The position numbers were made by a program, and so were the translations under genes. A model generated the notes under the pieces. The model did no database searches, was not told the DNA's origin, and saw only the letters and a list, made by a program, of their open reading frames with translations. From Janthinobacterium sp. B9-8 (lineage in GTDB: Bacteria > Pseudomonadota > Gammaproteobacteria > Burkholderiales > Chitinibacteraceae), in assembly GCF_000969645.2 (NCBI RefSeq), contig NZ_CP014222.1, forward strand, positions 2,049,740 through 2,113,739: a stretch of DNA of 64,000 nt, in the 5' to 3' direction. Positions 22,932-35,700 of the stretch are shown piece after piece (positions within the stretch are counted from its first letter, which is position 1; each line of letters opens with the position of its first letter).

Positions 22932-24284
22932 TTAAGGCTCTCTGATTGCTTCTTCCATCGCCTTAGTCAGCGGCCAGATCAGATAGGAAATCACCGATCG
23001 TTTACCCACTACAATTTCTGCAGAAACCGTCATGCCAGGTAATAAACGCGATTTCCCCGTCATCATTTTTAGTTTATTCGGCCCTAAATTGATATGGGTA
23101 ATATAAAAAGCATCTGCACCACGTGGGGCGGTTTCATTGCGAAATGAATCTTCACTGATGGTGCGCACTTTTCCTTCCAGCATGCCGTGCTTTTGAAAAG
23201 GAAAAGCATCTAATTTCATATGCACCGGATCGCCTTCTTTAATATAGCCAATATCCAGTGAATCAATTTTTGCCTCGACCTCAAGCACAGCGCCCAAAGG
23301 AACCAGCGTAAACATTTGCTCTGCTTCTTTTAAAATAGAGCCTTGTGACAACTTAGCAATATCCAGCACAACCGCATCCACAGGAGAAACCAGCGAAACC
23401 ATTTTTCTGCGTTTATCTGATTTTTGTAATTGCTCATTCAAGCCATCGCGCTCCCGCGTGGCCGCCAGCATGTCTTCCATTACTTTTTGCCGCCAGCCTT
23501 TGGAAAAGGCCATTTTCTCGGCCTGTAAAGCGCCCTGCTCTTTTAATATTTCGTACTCTTTATTTTGCACTAGGCCTAAATCACGCTCGATTTCTAAACG
23601 CCTGTCTCTTACCTCCAGCAGGCGCAGCTTGGAATCGTATTGCTGTACAACCGCTTTTTCCTGCATCGATTCAATTTCAACCATCGATTTAAGCCGCTTA
23701 GATAACACTTGAAAATCATGGCGGTTCGATTGCAGCGACGCGCCTAAGCGGGCGAGATTCTGATCTATTTTGGCGGCTTGTGCCCGAAAATTAGCTTGCC
23801 GCTCACCTAAAATTTGCGCCTGCAAAATCGTATCTGCATCGGTATTGGCATTACTTCTGGCTTTACCGCTCAGCTCGGATTGCAAGCTCGCAATTTGCGT
23901 TTCCAGACTTTGTAAACGGGAGCGCAGCTGGGCGTCATCCGCCTGGGCAAAAGTAGGATCAAGCGTGGCCAGCAATTGCCCTTTGCGCACCACTTGGCCA
24001 ACGCGCACTTCAATACGCTGAATAATCGATGTTTCAAAAGGCTGAACCACAATATTGGGGGAAGGATTAACCAGACGCCCCTGCGCCACCACCACTTGCT
24101 CTACTTCAGAAAAATTGGCCCATAGCAAAAAACTAACAAAGGAGAGCAATAAAACCAGCATGGTGCTGCGCACATAAAACGGCAGCTGCCTCTGCTCGAT
24201 TTCATCGGCATCAGGCAAAAAATCAACCGCAGCTGAATCCTTTTTGCCTTTCTTTTCTACAGGTGGCTTGTTTGCTGATGCCAT
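22932..24284 (-). CDS. HlyD-family type I secretion membrane-fusion protein
   Basis: 450 residues. A cytosolic, charged N-terminus, one membrane span at about residues 41-60 (STMLVLLLSFVSFLLWANF), and a lipoyl-type half near 85-115 (PFETSIIQRIEVRVGQVVRKGQLLATLDPTFAQAD) precede a long alpha-helical hairpin at about 120-290. The C-terminal beta domain ends with LPGMTVSAEIVVGKRSVISYLIWPL, a HlyD signature. It links the inner-membrane ABC transporter to a TolC-type outer membrane channel, which is not in this window. The start overlaps the ABC transporter's end by 28 bases. Confidence 0.93.
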   Translation of the reverse strand: MASANKPPVEKKGKKDSAAVDFLPDADEIEQRQLPFYVRSTMLVLLLSFVSFLLWANFSEVEQVVVAQGRLVNPSPNIVVQPFETSIIQRIEVRVGQVVRKGQLLATLDPTFAQADDAQLRSRLQSLETQIASLQSELSGKARSNANTDADTILQAQILGERQANFRAQAAKIDQNLARLGASLQSNRHDFQVLSKRLKSMVEIESMQEKAVVQQYDSKLRLLEVRDRRLEIERDLGLVQNKEYEILKEQGALQAEKMAFSKGWRQKVMEDMLAATRERDGLNEQLQKSDKRRKMVSLVSPVDAVVLDIAKLSQGSILKEAEQMFTLVPLGAVLEVEAKIDSLDIGYIKEGDPVHMKLDAFPFQKHGMLEGKVRTISEDSFRNETAPRGADAFYITHINLGPNKLKMMTGKSRLLPGMTVSAEIVVGKRSVISYLIWPLTKAMEEAIREP

Positions 24285-26404
24285 AGATGTTGGTATGTCT
24301 CGCAGCGGGTTAAGAGTTCTTCATGGCGGCCGCTATCCATCAGTTGGCCCTGCTGCATCACCAGAATAGTGTGTGCATTCACCAAGGTAGAGAGGCGGTG
24401 AGAAATCATGATCACCGTTCGCCCCACCGCAATTTTGGATAGGTTGCGGATAAAAATCGCTTCGCTTTCTGGGTCCAGCGCGCTGGCTGCTTCATCCAGT
24501 ATCAAAATACGGGGCTTTGCAAGCAGCGAGCGTGCAATCGATAAACGCTGCTTTTGCCCGCCGGATAAATTAGATGCGTTTTCTTCCAGCATGGTGTCGT
24601 AGCCCTGCGGCATACGCTCGATAAACTCGTCTGCGCCAGCGGCTTCTGCTGCGGCTACAATTTCTTCAAATGAGGCATCGGGCTTGGTCACAATTAAATT
24701 TTGCCGCACCGTGCCACGGAACAAAAAGTTCTCCTGCAATACAACGCCAATTTGCCGACGTAAATGCGGCAATTCAATTTCACGCGCGTCCATGCCATCA
24801 AAGCGAACAATCCCGCCCTGCAAAGGATAAAGACCTTGAATAAGCTTGGTCACCGTGGTTTTACCCGAGCCACTGCGCCCCACAATCCCCACCACCGCAC
24901 CAGAAGGAATCGTAAAACTGGCGCTATTTAAAGCCGTGGCAGTGGCACCGGGGTAGCGAAAACTCACTTCATCAAACACAATTTCACCGACCAGCTGCGG
25001 CCGTAAACCGCCTGCCCCAACCCGGCCTTCTGATGGGCGATTCATCACCTCACCCATCATTCGCACCGATAGCGCGGTTTCTTGGTATTCATTTACCAAA
25101 CCAACAATGGCAATCAAGGGCTGCACCACCCGGCTAGACATCATTTGAAATGCAATCAGCGCACCCACTGTCAGCGTTTGATCAAACACATCCTGAGCAC
25201 CAATCACAATCACCACCACCGGCAAGAGTTTGCCTAGAAAATCAGTAATTGCATTACCAATAATCGAAATCTGCCCCACTTTAAAATGTAAGGTAATGGC
25301 TTCAGCCGAAAGCTGATCCCAAGTGCGGCGCTGTTTTGGCTCAATCGCCAGCGCTTTTACCGTGCGCATACCGTGAATAGTTTCGACCATCATGGCTTGC
25401 CGCTGGCCTTCGGCAGAATAAAGACTATTTAAGCGGCGCTGATAGGTCGGCACCATTGCCGCAACCACACAGGTAATCAAAGCGGCAAACAACAAAACAA
25501 TCATTGATAATTTGCCCGAATACGAAAATAAAATAGGCAAGAAAATAAGCAATGACATCAAATCAAGCGCAGTAAAAAACAATCGGCCAGTAAGAAAACT
25601 ACGAATTTTCTCCAGCTGCTGCATATGCCGGGAAACCACACCGGCCGAATTGCTTTCAAAATAGTCAATCGGTAAAGAAAGTAAATGCCCAAATACACGC
25701 CGGGTAAGCCGCATATCTATTTTATTGGTTGCGGCTAAAGTCAGAATCTGGCGTAAAAAACCAAATGCAGTATCAAATAAAAGCGCCAGCACAATCCCTG
25801 CGGCAAGCACCCAAAGTGTAGACAGGCTTTGGTGAGTCAGCACTTTATCAATCACCAGCTGAAAGAAAATCGGCGACGCAAGCGATAAAAACTGCATCAC
25901 AATCGCGGCAATAAAAATATCGCGAAAAGCACTTTTTTGCTTGGCAATTTCCGGAAGAAACCAGGTTAATCCAAAGGGTTGATCAGGGTCTGCCAGCTTA
26001 TGCTCTCGCTTGGCAAAAAACACCTCACCAGCCCAGCGATTACAAAATGTGGCCTCGTCTTCCAATATCACCGCAGATTGGCTGGCCATCGGATCGATCA
26101 GGGCAACTTTCACCCCTTCCTCGCCATCAGAGCGAACCCCCACCACAATCACAGCATGATCAAATGCCGTGCGGGCAATCAGTGGAAACACCCCACCTTG
26201 AGCAATTAAGCCTGCCCAGGTGAGCTTATCGCTTCTAGCCTTTAGGCCAATATCATTGGCAATACGTAATAAAACAGGATTACCGGGTTCTTCATTACCC
26301 AAAGCATATTCATCAATCAAACGCTCAGGATTAATCTGTAAACCATGATGCTGAGCAATGGCTGCCAAACATTGGATCACAGTATGCAGTGGCTTTTCTG
26401 ACAT
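24257..26404 (-). CDS. Type I secretion ABC transporter with C39-like domain (HlyB type)
   Basis: 715 residues. The N-terminal C39-peptidase-like domain (about 1-130) lacks the catalytic Cys at the expected place, as in HlyB, so it should bind rather than cut its substrate. Six membrane segments lie at about 155-430. The ATPase domain has Walker A GRSGSGKTT (about 509), signature LSGGQKQRLSIARSLL (about 614) and Walker B ILILDEAASALD. It exports an unfolded substrate with a C-terminal signal. The giant repeat protein immediately upstream is the obvious substrate. Confidence 0.94.
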   Translation of the reverse strand: MSEKPLHTVIQCLAAIAQHHGLQINPERLIDEYALGNEEPGNPVLLRIANDIGLKARSDKLTWAGLIAQGGVFPLIARTAFDHAVIVVGVRSDGEEGVKVALIDPMASQSAVILEDEATFCNRWAGEVFFAKREHKLADPDQPFGLTWFLPEIAKQKSAFRDIFIAAIVMQFLSLASPIFFQLVIDKVLTHQSLSTLWVLAAGIVLALLFDTAFGFLRQILTLAATNKIDMRLTRRVFGHLLSLPIDYFESNSAGVVSRHMQQLEKIRSFLTGRLFFTALDLMSLLIFLPILFSYSGKLSMIVLLFAALITCVVAAMVPTYQRRLNSLYSAEGQRQAMMVETIHGMRTVKALAIEPKQRRTWDQLSAEAITLHFKVGQISIIGNAITDFLGKLLPVVVIVIGAQDVFDQTLTVGALIAFQMMSSRVVQPLIAIVGLVNEYQETALSVRMMGEVMNRPSEGRVGAGGLRPQLVGEIVFDEVSFRYPGATATALNSASFTIPSGAVVGIVGRSGSGKTTVTKLIQGLYPLQGGIVRFDGMDAREIELPHLRRQIGVVLQENFLFRGTVRQNLIVTKPDASFEEIVAAAEAAGADEFIERMPQGYDTMLEENASNLSGGQKQRLSIARSLLAKPRILILDEAASALDPESEAIFIRNLSKIAVGRTVIMISHRLSTLVNAHTILVMQQGQLMDSGRHEELLTRCETYQHLWHQQTSHL

Positions 26405-26673
26405 TATAAAAGGGTGTCTTTATATAAAATGGGCCAATCAAACGAAGATATCGTTATTTTTATCATAAAGGCGCTAAACGCGTTTTTCCTGCAAAGTACG
26501 CTTTAAAGGCCCGCGCTGCGGGCACCATAAAAGACGTAGCGATATGCAAGGAGTTTTTATATTAATACTTATAGCGTCTTAATCAGTATAACGTAGCAAA
26601 TGCGGCATAGCCTTTATTTTTAGCGCCATTAAATATTTAGCAACAGATACAAATAAAAATATTAATCCACATA
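26405..26673. other. Intergenic region between giant gene terminator and secretion genes
   Basis: AT-rich, no convincing ORF. It separates the giant gene's terminator from the ABC transporter start. A promoter for the secretion and glycosylation genes may lie here, read on the minus strand, but I cannot pick one with confidence. Confidence 0.5.
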
Positions 26674-26712
26674 AAAAAACGGGCAGGACCATTGCGGCCT
26701 TGCCCGTTTTTT
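26674..26712 (-). terminator. Terminator after the giant repeat-protein gene
   Basis: AAAAAACGGGCA pairs with TGCCCGTTTTTT, separated by a GC-rich loop region. On the minus strand it lies 18 bases after the stop at 26730, with a six-T tail; it could work in both directions. Downstream secretion genes would then need readthrough or their own promoter. Confidence 0.8.
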
Positions 26713-26729
26713 AGCAGCGAACCGCTCGT

Positions 26730-29700
26730 TTACTTGATGGCCAGAATACCGGCATCCGCAGCACTCGCCAGACCATTCAGGCGTAATCTCTGCTCAGCAG
26801 AAACCAGAGAATCACCCGCAGATTCGATCAGCTTGCCATTAGCGTCAAATTGCTTCATTAGATCGCTCATTTGGCCAATATGATCTGCCCCCGCATCGGC
26901 CAAGCCAAGCTCTGCAGTAAGATGAACCTGTAACTTACTTACATCAGCAACTGCGCCTTGTTTTTCATTTTCCTCAAAGGCAGAAATGGCCTGTACCAAA
27001 TCAACCACTCTTGAGCGCATATCCGGCTCGGCCACCGTGGCAGCAGCAGGATTATCTGCCACAAACCAAACATCCGCCGCGGCATGACTTGTTCCATCGG
27101 TGCGTTGGTAAGTCGATTTCAGCCCGATAAAGTTGCCGTTATCTTTCTCTGCCGTCTTGCTCACATCCAGATTCAACTTGGCAATATCAAGCGAGGCTAA
27201 GGTCTTCAGCTCTGCAACCTGGCTGACCCCATCGGCATTTTCATCCAGCCATACACGCAGATCATTGAAGCCATCATCGTGAAGATCAACCGTGCCATCC
27301 TGATTACTATCCAGCTCGGCCAGAGCGGCATAACCATCGGCGGCCTTGTCCCCGCTGCTGAGCACCGTGGATGTACCAAACAGCTCTTTACCGTCGTTAA
27401 TCGTGCCATCCTGATTACGATCCATCACCAGCAAGCCGTCTCCTTTGCCAACCCAGCCAGTATTGGTTTTATGGCCAGTTGCGTACAAGTCAAACTGAAC
27501 ACCGTCCGCAATGCTTGCCGTACTGACCCCATTACCATCCAAGTCCAGAATCAGCGGGCTACCTAAGGCCAGATGAGAAATCTGCTCGGTTGTAAACGCC
27601 CCAATCTGGGAAGAAGTCATCACCATCACTTGCGTGGTGGTCATGGCGGCAACCTGATCCGTTGTAAACGCCTGAATCTGGGTGGTTGTAAATTCCACAA
27701 TCTGCACGGTCGTCAGCGCAGCAACCGCACTCGTCTTCAGGACAATCAGATCTGTTGTTTCAAGCGCAACAATGCCGCTCGTTGTTAAGGCTTTAATCTG
27801 CGTTGAGGACAAGGTAGCCGTCTGTGCTGTTGTCAGCGCCACCACCTGTGCTGATGTCAGCACATTGATTTGCTTAGTCGTCAAGGCAGAGAAGGCCGTT
27901 GTGACAAGAGCAGCAAAGTCTGTAGTTTGCAGCGCAGCAACATTATTAGTCGACAAGGCCGCTACCTGATTCGAATTCAATACCGCAGCCTGCACAGCAG
28001 TTAAGGCCACAATTTGATCGGTTGTAAAGCCTGTTGCAAAGCTTGCGGCTGTTAATGCGCTCACCTGATCGGTTGTGAAATTAGCAACCTGTGCAGTAGT
28101 CATGGCATTCACTTGCGCAGTGTTCAGGGCGGCAATGCCGCTCGTGCGCAATACCACCACATCGCGAGTTTCAAGCGCTGCCACACTGGTCGTTGAAAGC
28201 GCTGCAATTTGTGCCGAAGACAGCGTTGCAGCCTGATCGGTCGTAAGTGCAGCAGCCTGATCGGTGGTAAATACCCGCACCTGCGCCGTGGTCATGGCCG
28301 CCACTGCCGTAGTGGTCAATACAGCCAGATCGCGGGTTTCCAGTGCAGCAATATTGGTGGTTGAAAGGGCTGCCACTTGCCTTGATGTCAGCTCAATGGC
28401 TTGGGCAGTGGTCAGCGCCGCTGCTTGATCGGTCGTCATGCCCACCAAAGAGCTGGTCGTTAAGTTAATCACCTGATCCGTCGTCAGTTTGGATACTTGA
28501 TCGGTGGTCAGTGCTTTGACTTGTGCGCTGGAGAGTGCAGCAATGGCCAGCGTGCTGATCACGGCCAAATCGCGAGTTTCAAGGGCTGCGATATTGCTGG
28601 TCGATAGTGCAGCCACCTGACGGGAAGTCAGCACTGCGGCCTGCGCCGTTGTCAGGGCTTCTGCCTGATCAGTCGTTAATCCCAGCAAGGAACTGGTTGC
28701 CAAGACCACAACTTGATCCGTCGTAAGATTCGCCACTTGTGCCGTAGTCAGTGCTTTAACTTGATTACTTGAAAGCACAGCCACTGCCGCTGTGCTCAAT
28801 ACGGCCAAATCACGCGTTTCCAGTGCAGCGATATTGTTTGTCGACAAGCCAGCCACCTGGCGGGTGGTCAGCACAGCGGCTTGTGCCGTAGTCAGCGCAA
28901 CCACTTGCTCAGAGGTCAAACCACTGGCTACCGCTGCGGTACTCAACACAATCACCTGATCGGTGGTCAGGTTATTCACTTGCGCCGTGGTCATGGCATT
29001 CACTTGTGCTGTGTTCAGGGCGGCAATGCCGCTGGTTTTAAGCACAATCACATCACGGGTTTCAAGCGCTGCCACACTGGTCGTTGAAAGCGCTGCAATT
29101 TGTGCCGAAGACAGCGTTGCGGCCTGATCGGTCGTGAGTGCAGCAGCCTGATCCGTGGTGAATGCCCTCACCTGGCTGGTGGTCATGGCGGCCACGGCAG
29201 TGGTCGTCAATACAGCCAGATCACGCGTTTCCAGCGCGGCGATATTGGTGGTTGAAAGGGCAGCCACTTGCCTTGAAGTCAACTCAACCGCTTGAGCCGT
29301 CGTCAGGGCAACCACTTGATCCGTGGTCATGCCCACCAAAGAGCTGGTCGTTAAGTTAATCACCTGATCGGTGGTCAGCTTGGACACTTGATCCGTCGTC
29401 AGTGCTTTGACTTGCGCACTAGAGAGTGCAGCAATGGCCAGCGTGCTGATCACGGCCAGATCGCGGGTTTCAAGGGCGGCAATATTGGTGGTACTCAACG
29501 CCGCTACTTGGCGAGAGGTAAGCACTGCCGCTTGCGCCGTGGTAAGTGCTGCAGCCTGATCGGTGGTTAAGCCGAGCAAGGAACTAGTAGTCAGAACCAG
29601 TGTTTGATCGGTGGTCAGATTAGCGACTTGCGCCGTTGTCAGTACTTTGACTTGATTACTTGAAAGCACGGCCACTGCCGCTGTACTCAATACGGCCAAA

Positions 29701-32700
29701 TCACGTGTTTCCAGTGCGGCAATATTGTTTGTCGACAAGACCGCCACCTGGCGGGTGGTCAGCACAGCCGCTTGCGCGGTAGTCAGCGCAACCACTTGTT
29801 CGGTCGTTAAGCCACTTGCTACCGCTGCGGTACTCAACACAATCACCTGATCAGTCGTCAGATTATTCACCTGCGCCGTGGTCATGGCATTCACTTGCGC
29901 GGTATTCATAGCGGCAATGCCGCTGGTTTTAAGCACAATCACATCACGGGTTTCAAGCGCAGCCACACTGGCGGTTGAAAGCGCTGCAATTTGTGCCGAA
30001 GACAGCGTTGCAGCCTGATCCGTCGTAAGTGCAGCAGCCTGATCCGTGGTGAATACCCGCACTTGGCTGGTGGTCATGGCCGCCACTGCCGTAGTGGTCA
30101 ATACAGCCAGATCGCGGGTTTCCAGTGCAGCAATATTGGTGGTTGAAAGGGCTGCCACTTGCCTTGATGTCAGCTCAATGGCTTGAGCAGTGGTCAGCGC
30201 CGCTGCTTGATCGGTCGTCATGCCCACCAAAGAGCTGGTCGTTAAGTTAATTACCTGATCGGTGGTCAGCTTGGACACTTGATCGGTGGTCAGTGCTTTG
30301 ACTTGCGCACTAGAAAGTGCAGCAATGGCCAGCGTGCTGATCACGGCCAGATCGCGGGTTTCAAGGGCTGCGATATTGCTGGTTGAAAGGGCTACCACCT
30401 GACGAGAAGTCAACACTGTGGCCTGCGCCGTTGTCAGGGCTTCTACCTGATCAGTCGTTAATCCCAGCAAAGAACTGGTTGCCAAGACCACCACTTGATC
30501 CGTCGTAAGATTCGCCACTTGCGCCGTAGTCAGTGCTTTGACTTGATTACTTGAAAGCACGGCCACTGCCGCTGTACTCAATACCGCTAAGTCGCGGGTT
30601 TCAAGGGCAGCGATATTACTGGTCGACAAGACCGCCACTTGGCGGGTGGTCAGCACGGCGGCTTGTGCGGTGGTCAGCGCCACCACTTGTTCTGTCGTTA
30701 AGCCGCTGGCAACCGCTGCCGTGCTCAGTGCAATCACCTGATCGGTGGTCAGGTTATTCACCTGCGCCGTGGTCATGGCATTCACTTGCGCAGTGTTCAG
30801 AGCGGCAATGCCACTGGTTTTAAGCACAATCACATCGCGGGTTTCAAGCGCAGCCACACTGGTCGTTGAAAGTGCTGCAATTTGTGCCGAGGACAGCGTT
30901 GCAGCCTGATCGGTCGTAAGTGCAGCAGCCTGATCGGTGGTGAATACCCGCACCTGCGCCGTGGTCATGGCCGCCACTGCCGTGGTGGTCAATACAGCCA
31001 GATCACGCGTTTCAAGAGCCGCAATATTGGTAGTTGAAAGCGCGGCCACTTGCCTAGAGGTCAACTCAATCGCTTGGGCAGTGGTGAGCGCCGCTGCTTG
31101 ATCGGTTGTCATGCCCACCAAAGAGCTGGTCGTTAAGTTAATCACCTGATCCGTTGTCAGTTTGGACACTTGATCGGTGGTCAGCGCTTTGACTTGGGCG
31201 CTGGAGAGTGCAGCAATGGCCAGCGTGCTGATCACAGCCAGATCGCGAGTTTCAAGGGCGGCGATATTGCTGGTTGAAAGGGCTGCCACCTGACGAGAAG
31301 TCAACACTGCGGCCTGCGCCGTTGTCAGGGCTTCTACCTGATCAGTCGTTAATCCCAGCAAGGAACTGGTTGCCAAGACCACAACTTGATCCGTTGTGAG
31401 ATTTGCTACTTGTGCCGTAGTCAGTGCTTTCACTTGATTACTAGAAAGCACGGCCACTGCAGCTGTGCTCAATACGGCCAAATCACGCGTTTCCAGTGCG
31501 GCGATATTGTTTGTCGATAAGACCGCCACCTGGCGGGTGGTCAGCACGGCGGCTTGTGCGGTGGTCAGCGCAACCACTTGTTCTGTCGTTAAGCCGCTGG
31601 CAACCGCTGCCGTGCTCAGTGCAATCACCTGATCGGTGGTCAGGTTATTCACCTGCGCCGTGGTCATGGCATTCACTTGCGCAGTGTTCAGAGCGGCAAT
31701 GCCGCTGGTTTTAAGCACAATCACATCGCGGGTTTCAAGCGCAGCCACACTGGCGGTTGAAAGCGCGGCAATTTGTGCCGAAGACAGCGTTGCAGCCTGA
31801 TCGGTCGTGAGTGCAGCAGCCTGATCGGTGGTGAATACCCGCACCTGCGCCGTGGTCATGGCTGCGACAGCTGTAGTGGTCAATACCGCCAGATCACGCG
31901 TTTCCAGCGCGGCGATATTGGTAGTTGAAAGCGCGGCCACTTGTCTGGATGTCAACTCAATGGCTTGGGCAGTGGTGAGCGCCGCTGCTTGATCGGTCGT
32001 CATGCCCACCAAAGAGCTGGTCGTTAAGTTAATCACCTGATCCGTTGTCAGCTTGGACACTTGATCTGTTGTCAGTGCTTTGACTTGTGCGCTGGAGAGT
32101 GCAGCAATGGCCAGCGTGCTGATCACGGCCAGATCACGGGTTTCAAGGGCTGCGATATTGCTGGTTGAAAGGGCTGCCACCTGACGAGAAGTCAGCACTG
32201 CGGCCTGCGCCGTTGTCAGGGCTTCTGCCTGATCAGTCGTTAATCCCAGCAAGGAACTGGTTGCCAAGACCGCCACTTGATCCGTTGTGAGATTCGCGAC
32301 TTGTGCGGTGGTCAGTGCTTTCACTTGATTACTTGAAAGCACGGCCACTGCAGCTGTGCTCAATACGGCCAAATCACGCGTTTCCAGTGCGGCGATATTG
32401 TTTGTCGACAAGACCGCCACTTGGCGGGTGGTCAGTACGGCGGCTTGTGCGGTGGTCAGCGCAACCACTTGTTCTGTCGTTAAGCCGCTGGCAACCGCTG
32501 CCGTGCTCAGTGCAATCACCTGATCGGTGGTCAGGTTATTCACCTGCGCCGTAGTCATGGCATTCACTTGCGCGGTATTCATAGCGGCAATGCCGCTGGT
32601 TTTAAGCACAATCACATCGCGGGTTTCAAGCGCTGCCACACTGGTCGTTGAAAGCGCTGCAATTTGTGCCGAGGACAGCGTTGCGGCCTGATCGGTCGTG

Positions 32701-35700
32701 AGTGCAGCAGCCTGATCGGTGGTGAATACCCGCACCTGCGCCGTAGTCATGGCCGCCACTGCCGTGGTGGTCAATACCGCCAGATCACGCGTTTCCAGCG
32801 CAGCGATATTGGTGGTTGAAAGCGCGGCCACTTGCCTTGATGTCAACTCAACCGCTTGAGCCGTCGTCAGGGCAACCGCTTGATCCGTGGTCATGCCCAC
32901 CAAAGAGCTGGTCGTTAAGTTAATCACCTGATCGGTAGTCAGCTTGGACACTTGATCGGTGGTCAGTGCCTTCACTTGCGCACTGGAGAGCGCGGCAATG
33001 GCCAGCGTGCTGATCACAGCCAGATCGCGGGTTTCAAGGGCGGCAATATTGGTGGTACTCAACGCCGCTACTTGGCGAGAGGTAAGCACCGCCGCTTGCG
33101 CCGTTGTCAGGGCCGCAACTTGTTCGGTGGTTAAGCCAAGCAAGGAGCTGGTCGTCAGTACAAGCGCCTGATCTGTCGTGAGATTCGCGACTTGAGCGGT
33201 GGTCAGTGCTTTCACTTGATTACTTGAAAGCACGGCCACTGCGGCTGTGCTCAATACAGCTAAGTCACGCGTTTCCAGCGCGGCGATATTGTTAGTCGAT
33301 AGCACGGCGACTTGGCGGGTCGTCAAGACTGCTGCCTGAGCGGTTGTCAAGGCAACGACTTGATCAGAAGTTAAGCCGCTGGCAACCGCTGCCGTGCTCA
33401 GTGCCACCACCTGATCGGTGGTCAGGTTATTCACCTGCGCCGTAGTCATGGCATTCACTTGCGCGCTGTTCATTGCCGCAATGCCACTGGTTTTAAGCAC
33501 GATTACATCACGAGTTTCTAGCGCTGCCACACTGGCGGTTGAAAGCGCTGCAATTTGTGCCGAGGACAGCGTTGCAGCCTGATCGGTCGTGAGTGCAGCA
33601 GCCTGATCGGTGGTGAATGCCCGCACTTGGCTGGTGGTCATGGCGGCCACGGCGGTGGTGGTCAATACAGCCAGATCACGCGTTTCCAGCGCGGCGATAT
33701 TGGTACTTGAAAGCACGGCAACTTGCCTTGAAGTCAACTCGATCGCTTGTGCTGTGGTAAAGGCTGCAACCTGGTCTGTGGTCAGACCTGCTAATGACCC
33801 GGTTGAAAGATTGATCACTTGATCGGTGGTTAAGTTTGCCACTTGATCTGTTGTAAATGCTTTCACTTGCGCGCTGGAAAGCGCCGCAATGGCCAGCGTG
33901 CTGATCACGGCCAGATCGCGGGTTTCGAGTGCGGCGATATTGCTGGTCGAAAATGCAGCAACTTGGCGGGAAGTCAGCACTGCCGCTTGCGCTGTAGTGA
34001 GGGCAGCAATTTGATCTGAAGTCAGGCCCAGCAAGGAAGTCGTTGTAAATTGAACGGCTTGCTCAGTGGTTAAATTAGCCACTTGCGCGGTAGTCAGCGC
34101 TCTGACCTGATTGCTGGAGAGCACAGCAACGGGCAAGGTCGTAATCACCGCCAAATCACGGGTTTCAAGGGCTGCCACATTATTGGTCGACAACACAGCC
34201 ACCTGGCGCGATGTCAACACAGCGGCTTGTGCGGTGGTCAGCGCAACCACTTGTTCGGTCGTTAAACCACTGGCGATCGCTGCCGTATTCAGAGCCACCA
34301 CCTGATCGGTAGTCAGATTGGCCACTTGCGCCGTTGTCAGCACACTCACCTGAGCCGTGTTCAGCACGGCAATGCCGCTGGTTCTCAACACCACCACATC
34401 GCGCGTTTCAAGTGCTGCCACACTGGTGGTTGAAAGCGCGGCAATTTGCGAGGAGGACAAAGTGGCGGCCTGATCGGTAGTCAGCGCCACGGTCTGATCT
34501 GTTGTCAGTACCCGCACTTGGCTGGTGGTCATCGCCGCCACAGCTGTGGTGGTCAGCACAGCCAGATCACGGGTTTCAAGGGCGGCAATATTGGTGGTTG
34601 AAAGCGCGGCGACTTGCCTTGATGTCAGCTCAACAGCCTGCGCCGTCGTCAACGCCACAGCCTGATCTGTCGTTAAGCCACCCAGTGCTGTTGTATTGAT
34701 ATTAATGGTCTGGTCGGTCGTTAAATTTGCCACCTGGCTTGTGGTCAGCGCCCTGACTTGCGCGCTGGATAAAACGGCAACGCCCGAGGTGCTGATCACT
34801 GCTAAATCACGGGTTTCCAATGCCGAAACACTATTTGTAGAAAGAGCGGCAACTTGGCGAGTGGTCAAAACAGCAGCCTGAGCGGTCGTCAGGGCCGCCA
34901 CCTGATCTGTTGTCAGCCCACTACCGACGACAGTCGTTGTCAATACCACGACCTGATCCGTAGTGAGATTATTGACCTGAGCGGTGGTCAGTGCCCTGCT
35001 TTGCGTGCTCGACAATACGGCAATGCCTGCTGTACTCAGCACAATCACATCGCGTGTTTCAAGCGCGGCAACATTATTAGTAGAGAGTGCAGCCACCTGA
35101 CGTGTAGTCAGCACGGCGGCTTGTGCCGTGGTCAGTGCCACTACTTGCTCGGTGGTTAAACCACTGGCTACCGCTGCAGTGCTGAGCGCCACCACTTGAT
35201 CGGTCGTTAAGTTGGCAACTTGTGCCGTGGTCATGACGCTCACTTGCGCGGTATTGAGTGCGGCAATGCCGCTGGTTCTCAGTACAATCACATCGCGTGT
35301 TTCAAGCGCGGCCACGCTGGTGGTTGAAAGTGCTGCAATTTGCGCCGAAGACAACGTTGCAGCCTGATCGGTCGTGAGTGCAGCAGCCTGATCGGTGGTG
35401 AATACCCGCACCTGACTGGTCGTCATGGCCGCTACGGCGGTGGTGGCTAATACAGCCAGATCACGCGTTTCAAGGGCCGCTATATTGGTGGTCGAAAGCG
35501 CAGCGACTTGCCTGGATGTCAGCTCGATAGCCTGCGCTGTCGTCAACGCCACAGCCTGATCAGTCGTCAATCCACCCAGAGCCGTTGTGCTGATATTGAC
35601 AGCTTGATCGGTGGTGAGATTCGCCACCTGATCGGTCGTCAACGCTCTGACTTGGGCGCTAGATAAAACAGCAACGCCCAGCGTACTGATTACCGCCAAA

